DNA from: Bacillus sp. SM2101
GTDB taxonomy: Bacteria; Bacillota; Bacilli; Bacillales; SM2101
NCBI RefSeq assembly: GCF_018588585.1
Contig: NZ_JAEUFG010000028.1
Location: forward strand, 1-48,106
DNA length: 48,106 nt
Direction of reading: 5' to 3'
Shown: positions 1 to 8,589 of the stretch, piece by piece
How the letters are laid out: every line of letters starts with the position of its first letter
Numbering within the stretch: position 1 is the first letter of the stretch
Made by a program: the position numbers and the translations under genes
Notes under the pieces: generated by a model
What the model was told of the DNA's origin: nothing
The model's database searches: none
What the model saw: the letters and a program-made list of their open reading frames with translations, nothing else

Positions 1-92
1 ACGGTAAGTACCTTGCGCTTCCTTAGTGGTTGGTCGATGTGTACCCCCACAGTGGACTTTCACCACCTAGATAGTTGCCATGCCTGGCACAC
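1..92 (-). mobile_element. 5' end of a group II intron (class C-like), cut by the window edge
   Basis: Read on the minus strand, this stretch begins at base 92 with GTGTGCC, which fits the GTGYG 5' end of group II introns. It continues with a GGTGGTGAAAGTCCAC segment that resembles the start of domain I in bacterial introns. The first intron base lies four bases after the T-run of an intrinsic terminator (102-121), which is the hallmark insertion site of class C introns. The reverse transcriptase and the 3' end would lie left of the window. The identification is from sequence memory; the ribozyme secondary structure was not folded. Confidence 0.72.
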
Positions 93-95
93 TAG

Positions 96-124
96 AAAAA
101 AGAGCTTGATTACCCAAGCTCCTC
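96..124 (-). terminator. Intrinsic terminator of the collagen-like gene, intron target
   Basis: A 7-bp perfect stem GAGCTTG/CAAGCTC (102-108 with 115-121) with a 6-nt loop is followed on the minus strand by six T residues. It lies about 160 bp downstream of the collagen-like gene at 280-855 and directly in front of the intron end. Confidence 0.85.
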
Positions 125-279
125 TTTATTTTGTTATTTCACTATTAATTTAGATGTTAATTGATAACCATTTATTGGTCAATTTTCACTGTTTATTGGT
201 GTTTTGGACTCCAAACCCAACTCCGTTAGTTTTCGATGACTGTGCTTTCTTTTTTTGCTTTATCTTTCTACAAGGTACT

Positions 280-855
280 TTACGGTGATGGAAACCTACC
301 TGCAGCAAAAGATGTTCCGCCTACATTAACAGTCCCCGTTCCAGTTAGATTAGCAAACAAGAGAACTGTAACAACATCGCCAGGTTGCAATTGTACGATT
401 GTACATACACTTATTAATTGAGTAGCTGGAGTTGTTCTATCATCGGTGACTTCCCCTACAGTGCCACCATTAACAGCAATTTGCACTGTAATTATTGATT
501 GTTGTCCAGCCGCTAAATTTGAAACAAAATTCACATTGGTACATATGGAATAAACACCTGATTGTTGTGGTATAAACTCTGACGCAGTAGCATCGTACTC
601 ATTATTTAAATCAAATAATTGATTGTTAAAATTTAAAGAAACTTCTGTATTAATTACTGTTATTAGTTGGGGAGCATTTGCTTGAGCTCTAAACGCTGAT
701 TGAGGGTCAGACATTCCTGATGGCCCAGTTGCACCTTGAACTCCCATTGGACCCTGCACTCCCATCGGACCTTGTGGCCCCTGTTTACCTGGTGGTCCCT
801 GAGGACCTTGAGGTGGTGGTGCCACAACTCTACATTTACAATCTTTGTCTCTCAT
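280..855 (-). CDS. Collagen-like (GXY-repeat) exosporium-type surface protein
   Basis: The 191-residue protein starts with a short Cys-containing head (MRDKDCKCRVV, residues 1-11). A collagen-like tract of Gly-X-Y triplets follows (about 17-46: GPQ, GPP, GKQ, GPM, GVQ repeats), then a beta-rich C-terminal domain of about 140 residues resembling the C1q/TNF-like heads of BclA-type exosporium proteins, ending in AAGRFPSP. There is no signal peptide or LPXTG motif, as expected for a spore-surface protein made in the mother cell. The AGAAGGTG ribosome binding site supports the start. It is a paralogue of the genes at 46774-47358 and 46064-46567, sharing their N-terminal head and upstream block. 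The role in the spore outer layer is inferred from the family. Confidence 0.85.
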   Translation of the reverse strand: MRDKDCKCRVVAPPPQGPQGPPGKQGPQGPMGVQGPMGVQGATGPSGMSDPQSAFRAQANAPQLITVINTEVSLNFNNQLFDLNNEYDATASEFIPQQSGVYSICTNVNFVSNLAAGQQSIITVQIAVNGGTVGEVTDDRTTPATQLISVCTIVQLQPGDVVTVLLFANLTGTGTVNVGGTSFAAGRFPSP

Positions 856-900
856 TAGTAATTTTCACCTTCTAAAATGTTTTTTACTTTATATTTATGG

Positions 901-966
901 TTATGTTTTATAGAAGGTTGGACTGTCATGTATTACGTGATAAAAATGTGTATGTGTCTATGTTAT
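901..966 (-). promoter_or_regulatory. Conserved upstream block of collagen-like gene, copy 1
   Basis: Read on the minus strand, this block holds TAACATAGAC, then ACATTTTTATCACGT, then AGTCCAACCTTCTA. The same string of elements with the same spacing occurs in front of the other two collagen-like genes (46591-46656 and 47403-47468). It probably carries a shared, perhaps sporulation-sigma, promoter. I could not assign a sigma factor because no single -35/-10 pair matches in all three copies. Confidence 0.6.
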
Positions 967-1387
967 TAAGAGCAAGGTTCTAAACAAACGATATACAACA
1001 AACAAGATTCCTTATTATGTAAAATAGTGCAATCGTTCTAATTTTTCTATTCTGAAGAACTGGAACTAAGCGACTATATTGCACTAGCAATAATGCTGTT
1101 TTCGCATTGATTATTGCTTATCGTACCTTGATATAAGCACGTCTACATCAAATTTTCGAGGCAACTTTTCAATTTTTAGAATCTACGAGCCCTCATAAAA
1201 CTCATTATATTGTCCATTATTATTAAAGATAGCAACAAAGTACGAAAAGAGCCTTCAATAAAAGAAAGGCTCACTTCTTAGAGAAAAGCACCATATTGCT
1301 GAAGATTACTATTGTTTATTTTAGCCGTTAATTAACTTACTAATCTCCTAAGATATAAGATATAAGTTATATATTCTTAATCTATAC
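967..1387. other. Intergenic region, no gene seen
   Basis: I see no credible coding sequence here. It contains one copy of a dispersed intergenic repeat (1229-1255, minus orientation; consensus GGCTnTTTTCGTAnAnTTTGTTGC). Confidence 0.5.
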
Positions 1388-1891
1388 TTATATTTCAAAA
1401 AAATAAGGGCCCAATCCTGCCTCTTGTTCATGGGTTTGTATATAAGTCCATGTAAAATCTTCGTTAACTATATATATATCCCTTTCACCTTTAAAATCCT
1501 CTGTCGTAATATTTTCAGCATTTTCAAGTGAGTATGAGTATGTATTTTGATAAAATACATAAATTTTGTTTTTCTTTAATGTATTGAAAGCTTCAATGGC
1601 TTTTTCTTTTTCTTTACAAGGCAATACTTGAAAGCTGAAAATATGCCATAGATATTGGTGTAAAAAGATTTCATCTTTTTTACTTTGACTAATGGAATTC
1701 GTAAACGTATCTTCCCATCGTTTCCTTACTTCAGCATTACCAATATAGGTAAGTCCGACCCCTTTTTGATCCATCTTATCTTTAAACTCGTATCTTGATT
1801 TGATTTCCTTTGCATAAAATGTTAATTCAAAAACCGCATCATCTGTTAATTCCTGAATAATTGAATGCAATTGCTCTCTATTCGAATTCAT
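1388..1891 (-). CDS. DUF4275-like protein of unknown function
   Basis: The 167-residue soluble protein has an N-terminal helical part (1-40, EQLHSIIQELTDDAVFELTFYA-like). The rest resembles the Bacillus DUF4275 family: RKRWEDTF at about 57-64, LWHIFSF at about 81-87, KNKIYVFYQ at about 107-115, a DIYIVNEDFTWTYIQTHE stretch near 138-155 and the terminal GLGPYF. The N-terminal extension resembles a segment that elsewhere occurs as a stand-alone helical protein, so this may be a fusion. No function is known. It is monocistronic; no strong terminator was found. Confidence 0.6.
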   Translation of the reverse strand: MNSNREQLHSIIQELTDDAVFELTFYAKEIKSRYEFKDKMDQKGVGLTYIGNAEVRKRWEDTFTNSISQSKKDEIFLHQYLWHIFSFQVLPCKEKEKAIEAFNTLKKNKIYVFYQNTYSYSLENAENITTEDFKGERDIYIVNEDFTWTYIQTHEQEAGLGPYFFEI

Positions 1892-2096
1892 GATTTCACC
1901 TACAATGAAAATTTATACTACAACATGTAGTTTATAACTATTATCATTGTTTGTAAGCTATAAACATTCCCTTTACTAAAATCCCCTATCAAATTTATCA
2001 CACTTCTACTCGAAAAGTGTCAGGTTATTTAATGACTTTTCGCTCGAACACTAGTAAACTAACATAATCTTGTGTTGCACATCATAAGTTGTTGTA

Positions 2097-2789
2097 TTAG
2101 TTCTTCTGCATCAAGCATTTCCTCGTAAAATCATCATATTTCTCAATCGCATATCTAAATGAAACCCTAGGCATAATCATTTTGTTATTTTTCACATAAT
2201 GATAGACTTCGTCTGGTTTAACAGTTGAATATATTTTAAGCATCCATCCATAACCTTTTAAAACTAAGTCATGTTCATCATTCATCAGACTATCTACAAT
2301 TGTAAACGGTTCTAGTTCATCAAATCTCATCTTCTTAATTGGATAAATTAAAATAACAGCAGCTGCACGCCTTACGCAAAAATCAGGATGTTCTGTCCAT
2401 TGAACAACCTTAGGAAATAAGCTATTATATTGACTTAATAGCTCTCCAAAAGCGTGGGTACAGAAATCATCACAATCTCCCCACCCTGTTACATATGTTT
2501 TTAGCCATCTTTCAAAAACAAGGAAAGTATCTTTACTATATTGTGTTTTAATTCTGAAAGCCCAATCATAGGCGATAACCCCATACTCCCATTTACGTTT
2601 CTCTAACAGTTTTTCACAAAGTAGAAGTATATTTGCAATTGATTTATTATCAATTAGTTTAAATACAGTTGAGGAAATCGACCTTATTTTATAGGTCTCA
2701 ACATTCGAGTTTTTCGTAACATCTTCTAATCGTTTATTAACTTCAAATAATACACTATTATTGTTAATGGTAATTTGATTTTTCATCAT
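2097..2789 (-). CDS. DNA alkylation repair protein (AlkD-like HEAT-repeat DNA glycosylase)
   Basis: This all-helical protein resembles the AlkC/AlkD family, which excises alkylated purines with a HEAT-like repeat fold. Visible family features are KRKWEYGVIAYDW, the GWGDCDDFCTHAFG segment (the W..D region that carries the catalytic Asp of AlkD), HPDFCVRRAAAVILIYP and the late DEHDLVLKGYGWMLK helix. The frame opens at a TTG at 2822, but I chose the ATG at 2789 because a GGAG lies six bases in front of it. That gives 230 residues, normal for this subgroup. The enzyme assignment is by family resemblance only. Confidence 0.72.
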   Translation of the reverse strand: MMKNQITINNNSVLFEVNKRLEDVTKNSNVETYKIRSISSTVFKLIDNKSIANILLLCEKLLEKRKWEYGVIAYDWAFRIKTQYSKDTFLVFERWLKTYVTGWGDCDDFCTHAFGELLSQYNSLFPKVVQWTEHPDFCVRRAAAVILIYPIKKMRFDELEPFTIVDSLMNDEHDLVLKGYGWMLKIYSTVKPDEVYHYVKNNKMIMPRVSFRYAIEKYDDFTRKCLMQKN

Positions 2790-2822
2790 TTTTTTCTCCA
2801 TTTTTACAAGCTTATTTTTCAA

Positions 2823-3258
2823 ATATTGACTGTTAATACCATTAAAACTGATTCTTGTATGTGTTAACTTGAAGACTATTATTCAATAACCATTATTTAG
2901 CTTATACACCTAAAATTTATTATACAAAACCATTTGTATAAAGGTATAGTTACAAAAATGTGTCGGTTATCTGTAATGGAGCGATTGACCGCAAATACCT
3001 AGATTACTTTTTTATTCCGGATATTATGTATATCATCAAAGGAACTAAGAAGATGTACTTTATTAAGCTCTATTTATACTAGGTACATCCAAATTTTCAT
3101 ATATGTTAAACAAGGCCAAGAGAGTCTTGCAGTCATTATGTCCCACAACACAAAATTAAACTATCAATTATGCTTAATTACTAATAACCTCTCAGTTCGT
3201 TATTATTTCTTCATATGACCTGCTAAAAAGAATGACTGTAAGTTATAAAAACTAAGTA
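2823..3258. other. Intergenic region, nothing recognised
   Basis: About 440 bp of AT-rich sequence with no credible gene, repeat or RNA structure that I can support. Confidence 0.4.
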
Positions 3259-3294
3259 AGCCGATAACCCCAATGCTATATTGAGATATCGGCT
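3259..3294 (-). terminator. Weak hairpin terminator behind the ECF41 gene
   Basis: An 8-bp stem AGCCGATA/TATCGGCT (3259-3266 with 3287-3294) lies just downstream of the sigma factor stop codon. The T-run after it on the minus strand is interrupted, so this is a moderate call. Confidence 0.5.
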
Positions 3295-3305
3295 GAAATT
3301 TACTA

Positions 3306-4190
3306 TTAAAGGCTCACATCATTTTGTATATGTCTAACTTTATCAGGGTTAACAATATAGTAGATTGCTTTTATTTTCCCTTCATAGACTTGAAAGGCGA
3401 CCACAGCAGTGAATCCTGTTGGGTCCAATATGGTCAAGCCTGTTTGCCCATTTACTGTAATTAAATGAAATGTGTAGTTTTCCTCCAAAAATCTTTTAGC
3501 AAGTGCCTCAAATAATATGCTTACTTTTTCTTTACCAACGACTGGTCGTAATGCAGCTGCTTTCTTACCACCACCATCTGCATAGTAAGTGATATCATTT
3601 TGCAAATATTTTATGATGCTTGTTACTTTTCCAGTTTGGAATGCGGAGATAAATGTTAGAACTGTTTGTTCATGCTCCTCATCAGGAGTAGGAAGAAGTT
3701 CTGTATTAAGATCAGGAAGTTCTTTTTTCAGTCTACTCAATATTTTTCGGCAGTTGCTCTCTGATTTTTGAACAATATCAGCTACGGTTTTATAATCGTA
3801 TTCTAGAATTTCTCGCAGTATAAAAATTGCTCTTTCTATTGGATTTAATGATTCGAACAAAAGGAGGAGAGCAATAGAAATGTCTTCTTCTACCATTACA
3901 TGATTTAATGGATCCTCATTTTGAACAATGGGCTCTGGCAACCAAGTTCCGGTGTATAATTCTCTCTTCTTCCTTGATGATTTTAGCAAATCCAAGGAAC
4001 GGTTTGTCACTAACTTACAAAGAAATGCTTTCACGTTTTGATTGTTCTTTAGCTCATAATTTGTTAATTTAGAAAAAACATCTTGGACGACATCATCTGC
4101 ATCACTAACACTCCCAGTCATTTTGTATGCAAGAGAAAAAAGAAGTGGCTTATAATCTATATAAAGTTGCTGAATTAACAAATTTTCCAA
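3306..4190 (-). CDS. ECF41-type RNA polymerase sigma factor with SnoaL-like C-terminal domain
   Basis: The 294-residue protein has sigma region 2 (about 8-75, SLAYKMTGSVSDADDVVQDVF), region 4 (about 105-160, LNPIERAIFILREILEYDYKTVA) and a C-terminal SnoaL/NTF2-like domain (about 175-290). The domain carries the two ECF41 signature motifs, DGGGK (at about 205-209) and NPDKV near the C terminus. In ECF41 factors this domain modulates core binding and activity, and there is no separate anti-sigma factor. The start is a TTG preceded by GGTGAAAG. The gene follows the oxidoreductase gene by 12 bp, the usual ECF41 pairing of regulator and target. Confidence 0.9.
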   Translation of the reverse strand: MENLLIQQLYIDYKPLLFSLAYKMTGSVSDADDVVQDVFSKLTNYELKNNQNVKAFLCKLVTNRSLDLLKSSRKKRELYTGTWLPEPIVQNEDPLNHVMVEEDISIALLLLFESLNPIERAIFILREILEYDYKTVADIVQKSESNCRKILSRLKKELPDLNTELLPTPDEEHEQTVLTFISAFQTGKVTSIIKYLQNDITYYADGGGKKAAALRPVVGKEKVSILFEALAKRFLEENYTFHLITVNGQTGLTILDPTGFTAVVAFQVYEGKIKAIYYIVNPDKVRHIQNDVSL

Positions 4191-4202
4191 TATCTTTCAC
4201 CG

Positions 4203-5393
4203 TCACTTTAGTAAACTTGCAAGATTCCATGTATAATTACGGAATCTCAACCCTAATTGGCCTGTTAACGTAAAATTCATTCCCCATTTTTGAATCCAAA
4301 CAAACCCTTCTTTTGGTCCTAAACTAACACAAAATAGCTTAACAGGGTAGCTTGTATGAACAATATGATTTGGCTGTTTAGTCATTTTATGTTTAATAAT
4401 TTTAGCCAACCTCTGTGCCTGTGGAATAGCCTCCTTACACGTCATTCCATCGTATTTATTTGTAATTGGGTCAATTATTCGAGCACAGTCTCCAATTGAA
4501 TAAATGTTTTTGTGCCCTTCTACTTCATAACAATCGTTAACAATTAGTTGATTTTGATCAGATAGTGGTAATTGGAGCTGTTTAATGGTTGGATTAACTT
4601 CTACACCGTTTGTAATGATACATAGGCCTATTTCATATTTTCTTCCATCTGTACAGACAAGGTATCCATTATTGAATTCCTTTACCCTTGTGTTAGAAAA
4701 AAACTTTACACCAAATTTGTTCATCTTTTTTTCCAATCTCGAACTAATATGGTCAGGTGCTTCGTGTAGAAGGCGTGTTTTCGGATCGAATAATAGTACT
4801 TCCACTCCATTTGGATCAATACCATGAACTAACGCTTGTTCTTTTAGCCACACAGCAAGCTCACATGCAGTTTCAATTCCTGTTATTCCAGCACCAACTA
4901 ATGCGATCTTTAAATTGCTTTGCCTTTTATGATCAGAATTCAGTTTTTTTGTTTTATTTATTAAGTCTATTAACCTATCTTTAATATCATGTGCGCTACT
5001 TTCATCTTTAAGTGTCATACCCCCGATAAAGTTCTCATTGTCCTTAACTCTGCTACCTAACGTAATGACTAGATAATCGTAATGAACTTCAACTGCTTGA
5101 TGGTCTTCCTTTTCAATTTCAACAATATTACCAGTCTTATTAATTCGTGTAACTTCTCCTTGTAACACCTCAATACCCTTGGAAATATACCGATGAAAGG
5201 GAATTTTTAGTTGTAAGTCGTCTGCATCTTCGGTAATTGCTTTAACTAATAGTACCTTTCGAAAATGATACGAGTTTTTATCAACTAATATAACCCTCAC
5301 TGCTGTTCCTAACTGATCTTTTAATTCTTTCTTCAAACTGTCTACTAAGTTTATTCCAGCGTAACCTCCGCCTAATATCACAATTGTTTTCAT
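4203..5393 (-). CDS. NAD(P)/FAD-dependent oxidoreductase, type II NADH dehydrogenase-like
   Basis: The 396-residue flavoprotein has a Rossmann FAD site at the very N terminus (IVILGGGYAGI), a second dinucleotide site (IALVGAGITGIETACELA) and the C-terminal GDCAR motif typical of Ndh-like and FSP1-like enzymes. It probably transfers electrons from NAD(P)H to a quinone or small acceptor at the membrane. The frame extends to 5444, but I chose ATG 5393: AAGGAGG sits directly in front, and the longer form would run across the predicted ECF41 promoter (5417-5443). It is co-transcribed with the downstream sigma factor. The substrate is unknown. Confidence 0.85.
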   Translation of the reverse strand: MKTIVILGGGYAGINLVDSLKKELKDQLGTAVRVILVDKNSYHFRKVLLVKAITEDADDLQLKIPFHRYISKGIEVLQGEVTRINKTGNIVEIEKEDHQAVEVHYDYLVITLGSRVKDNENFIGGMTLKDESSAHDIKDRLIDLINKTKKLNSDHKRQSNLKIALVGAGITGIETACELAVWLKEQALVHGIDPNGVEVLLFDPKTRLLHEAPDHISSRLEKKMNKFGVKFFSNTRVKEFNNGYLVCTDGRKYEIGLCIITNGVEVNPTIKQLQLPLSDQNQLIVNDCYEVEGHKNIYSIGDCARIIDPITNKYDGMTCKEAIPQAQRLAKIIKHKMTKQPNHIVHTSYPVKLFCVSLGPKEGFVWIQKWGMNFTLTGQLGLRFRNYTWNLASLLK

Positions 5394-5416
5394 TTTATTC
5401 GCCTCCTTGCCCTTAT

Positions 5417-5443
5417 AACGAATAAGGAAGTAAGTTTGTGACA
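5417..5443 (-). promoter_or_regulatory. Predicted ECF41 autoregulatory promoter
   Basis: On the minus strand TGTCACA (5443-5437) is followed after 16 bp by CGTT (5420-5417). The ECF41 consensus as I remember it is TGTCACA with CGTC at -10, so only the last base differs. Transcription would start near 5410, leaving a leader of about 17 bases with the ribosome binding site at 5408-5401. The promoter would drive the oxidoreductase and the sigma factor together. Confidence 0.72.
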
Positions 5444-5499
5444 TAAGGGAGGGAAATTCTTATAAAAACCTAGTCTGATTAGCCATATTAAACAGTTTT

Positions 5500-6861
5500 T
5501 TATATCTCGTTTGCTTGATTAATTGGTAATGTAACGACAAATGTACTTCCATTATTGAGTTCGCTCATAACCATAGTTTGTCCACCGTGCATTTCAACTA
5601 TTTTTTTTACGATAGCAAGTCCTAAACCACTTCCTCTTGAAGATCTAGAATGGTCAGCCTTATAGAACCGTTCAAATAGATATTTCAGATCCTTTTCTGG
5701 TATTCCAGGTCCTGTATCAGTGATGGAGCAGGTTACTGTTGATTCATCAGTAGTTAGGTCAATGTCTATGTTCCCTAATTGAGGAGTGAACTTGATTGCA
5801 TTAGTAAGAAGATTCACCCAAACTTGTTCTAACAAATCTTCATCACCTATAAGATATGTTTCTGGTAATTGGATATTTAACAGTAGTTCTTTTGCTTCCC
5901 ATTGAGGAGCTAAAGATGTGATCACACGACGAATTTGCTCATCTACACGATAACGGACTAATGTAAAAGGATGATGTTCTGAATCGAGTGACGCTAATTT
6001 TAATAAGTTTCCACCTATTTGTGACAACCTCGTACTTTCTTGTTCAATAATAGTTAAATACTCCATTTTCCCCTGTTCATCAATTTCATTATTTTTTAAT
6101 GCTTTAGCAAATCCATGAATAGATGTGAGTGGTGATTGAATTTCATGAGAGACTCCTGCAACAAAATCTTGGCGCATTTGTTCTATTTTACTTAACTCTT
6201 TAGTCATTTTATTAAAATGGCTTGTTAATGAACCGATTTCATCTTTAGAAGTAACTGGAATTTGCACTTTATAATTTCCATTGCCGACCTCTTCTGTTGC
6301 TTTGATTAATTTTTTAATAGGTTGCACAAGTACTTTTGATATATATAAGAAGAACAAACTCCCTATTACTAGCACGAATGCAAGCTGAGTTAGTTGAATT
6401 TTCCGAGAGGATCTCATTTGTTTTTCAGGATTGGATAACACAAACAACGCATATTGCTTGCCATTCTCCTCAAATGGCACACCGATAATTGAATTAAAAG
6501 GTGGGTTTACCCCTTTTACATAATTAGTATGCTCTTCACCATTCAACACTTTAACTATGTCCTTTTCGTGAATGACAGCTTGTAATTTACGTTCTCCGAC
6601 CTCTTGTTTTTGAAGATGCTCATCATATATGATAAATGTATAGCCAGTAAAGGACATATTAGTGAAAAATGAGACAGCTTGTTGTGCATTCTCATTACCA
6701 TATAATTGTATGAATTCATATGCAACGCTCTTCATGTTAGTGGCTAAATTATTTTGAATATCCCTTTTATTAAATGCCGTTACGAAGTAGAACGCTATAA
6801 TCATACTTAACAAGATTGTTATGATGAAAGAACTTATCAATTTTGCATATATTGTTTTCAT
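5500..6861 (-). CDS. Sensor histidine kinase (HAMP-HisKA-HATPase)
   Basis: The 453-residue membrane kinase has TM1 (about 8-29), an extracytoplasmic sensor of about 125 residues, TM2 (about 156-175), a HAMP linker (about 176-228), a HisKA domain with phospho-acceptor His239 in FVAGVSHEIQSPLTS, and a HATPase domain with NAIKF, DTGPGIP and GSGLGLAIV motifs. It overlaps the response regulator gene by four bases (ATGA), so the two form a translationally coupled pair. Their place at the end of a cell-surface glycosylation operon suggests envelope stress or a cell-wall signal. The ligand is unknown. Confidence 0.92.
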   Translation of the reverse strand: MKTIYAKLISSFIITILLSMIIAFYFVTAFNKRDIQNNLATNMKSVAYEFIQLYGNENAQQAVSFFTNMSFTGYTFIIYDEHLQKQEVGERKLQAVIHEKDIVKVLNGEEHTNYVKGVNPPFNSIIGVPFEENGKQYALFVLSNPEKQMRSSRKIQLTQLAFVLVIGSLFFLYISKVLVQPIKKLIKATEEVGNGNYKVQIPVTSKDEIGSLTSHFNKMTKELSKIEQMRQDFVAGVSHEIQSPLTSIHGFAKALKNNEIDEQGKMEYLTIIEQESTRLSQIGGNLLKLASLDSEHHPFTLVRYRVDEQIRRVITSLAPQWEAKELLLNIQLPETYLIGDEDLLEQVWVNLLTNAIKFTPQLGNIDIDLTTDESTVTCSITDTGPGIPEKDLKYLFERFYKADHSRSSRGSGLGLAIVKKIVEMHGGQTMVMSELNNGSTFVVTLPINQANEI

Positions 6862-7535
6862 TGACTTTGACTCACTAATTTATACCCTAGTCCACGGATT
6901 GTTTTAATTTCAAAACCTGTGTCTTTGTTTGAAAAACGTTCTCTCAATCTTTTTATATGCACATCCACAGTCCTCTCATCTCCTTCATAATCATAGCCCC
7001 ACAATTGATGAATAAGCTGTTCTCTTGTGAATATTTTTCCATCTATACTACCTAAAGTAAAGAGTAACTCAAACTCTTTAGGAGGTAAGGTCATCTGTTC
7101 ATTTTCAAAAGTTATTTGTAATCGTTTTCTATCTAACCTTGTATGACTAATATACAATATATCACTTGTTTCTATCTGATATCGCTTTAATAACGCTTTT
7201 ACACGTGCGACCATTTCTAGTGGATCAAAGGGCTTGACTAAATAATCATCCGTTCCCTTTTTAAAGCCTTTTAACTTATCTTGTGACTCTCCTCTAGCTG
7301 TAACCATGAGAACAGGTATATCAAAAAATTCTTTAATCTCTTCTGTCAATTCCCAGCCATCCTTATTTGGCATCATAATGTCGACGATAGCTAGATTAAT
7401 TTTATATTCTTCTAGTTTTTCCCAAGCATCGCTACCATTAGTAGCTTGAATCACTTTAAACCCAGCTTGTTCTAGGTAAAGAGTAATTAATTGGCGAATG
7501 TGATTATCATCGTCTGCAACTAAAATTTGCAGCAT
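6858..7535 (-). CDS. OmpR-family response regulator
   Basis: The 225-residue regulator has a receiver domain with acidic pocket VADDD (6-10), phospho-acceptor Asp52 in IVDIMMP and the conserved Lys in LVKPFDP. A C-terminal winged-helix DNA-binding domain follows (about 130-222: LPPKEFELL, GDERTVDVHIKRLRERF, IRGLGYKL). An AGGAGGGG ribosome binding site precedes the ATG. It lies 64 bp downstream of galE on the same strand and is coupled to its kinase. An 11-bp tandem direct repeat in front of the first gene of the cluster (12903-12924) is the kind of site such regulators bind, suggesting autoregulation. Confidence 0.93.
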   Translation of the reverse strand: MLQILVADDDNHIRQLITLYLEQAGFKVIQATNGSDAWEKLEEYKINLAIVDIMMPNKDGWELTEEIKEFFDIPVLMVTARGESQDKLKGFKKGTDDYLVKPFDPLEMVARVKALLKRYQIETSDILYISHTRLDRKRLQITFENEQMTLPPKEFELLFTLGSIDGKIFTREQLIHQLWGYDYEGDERTVDVHIKRLRERFSNKDTGFEIKTIRGLGYKLVSQSQ

Positions 7536-7599
7536 TTTATTCCCCTCCTACTTTTACAATGCCTATACTGTATATTTTTATATTTGTTTAATTAAGTTT

Positions 7600-8589
7600 T
7601 CACTCATAACCGTTCGGATGGTTAAAGTGCCAATTCCAAGCACTGTTAATAATCGTTCTAAGATCACTAAATGCTGGTTTCCACTCTAGTTGTTTTTGTA
7701 TTGCAGTACTATCAGCTACTAATATAGGTGGATCTCCTTCTCTTCTTGGCTCATATTCGATGGGAATAATTCTATTAGTAACTTCCTTTGCTACGTCGAT
7801 TACATTTGCAACTGAATAGCCTTTACCCGTACCTACATTGTATATATTTGAAACTATTTTACCCTCGAACAAAGCTTTTAACGCTTTGATATGTGCATTT
7901 GCCAAGTCAATGACATGAATATAATCACGAATACACGTACCATCAAATGTTGGATAATCATTTCCAAACACAGAAATAAATTCTCTCTTTCCTAATGCGG
8001 TTTGTAGTATTAATGGTATAAGATGACTTTCGGGGTAATGATCTTCACCAATTTCTCCACCTAAAGAAGCTCCAGCCGCATTAAAATAACGTAGAACGAT
8101 CCATTGTATTTTATGTTTTTTTCCTAGCCAATATAAAAATCGTTCTGTAAAGTACTTGGACTCACCATATGGATTAATCGGTTTTATTGTAGACATTTCA
8201 TTTATCGGTTCATCTTCTGTTATTCCGTAAACAGCAGCTGTTGAGGAGAAAACAATTCGTTTCACACCATATTGTATAGCCTTTTCAAAAAAAGAACACG
8301 TTTTAAAAGTATTTTCACGAAAATACCCTTCAGGTTTAATTAATGATTCTGAAACTAAGCTTTTAGCAGCAAAATGTATGATTGAATCAACTTGATGTGT
8401 ATAAATAATATCACGAAGTAATTCATCATCAGCGATGTCACCTATATAGAAATAAGGGCTTTTAACAGCTTCTTTATGACCAGTAGACAGATTATCTAAT
8501 ACAATGACTTTCATGTTCTGCCGCAGCAATTCTTGAACAGTATGACTTCCAATATATCCAGCTCCCCCAGTTACTAATACTGCTTTCAT
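7600..8589 (-). CDS. galE: UDP-glucose 4-epimerase
   Basis: The 329-residue short-chain dehydrogenase/epimerase interconverts UDP-glucose and UDP-galactose. Visible are the N-terminal NAD site TGGAGYIGSH (7-16), FAAKS, SSTAAVYG carrying the catalytic Ser, the YGESK Tyr-Lys pair, and RYFNAAGA. Length is normal for GalE. The start overlaps the galU stop by four bases (ATGA), which indicates coupling. Next to galU and glycosyltransferases, it probably supplies nucleotide sugars for the same surface glycan. Confidence 0.92.
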   Translation of the reverse strand: MKAVLVTGGAGYIGSHTVQELLRQNMKVIVLDNLSTGHKEAVKSPYFYIGDIADDELLRDIIYTHQVDSIIHFAAKSLVSESLIKPEGYFRENTFKTCSFFEKAIQYGVKRIVFSSTAAVYGITEDEPINEMSTIKPINPYGESKYFTERFLYWLGKKHKIQWIVLRYFNAAGASLGGEIGEDHYPESHLIPLILQTALGKREFISVFGNDYPTFDGTCIRDYIHVIDLANAHIKALKALFEGKIVSNIYNVGTGKGYSVANVIDVAKEVTNRIIPIEYEPRREGDPPILVADSTAIQKQLEWKPAFSDLRTIINSAWNWHFNHPNGYE

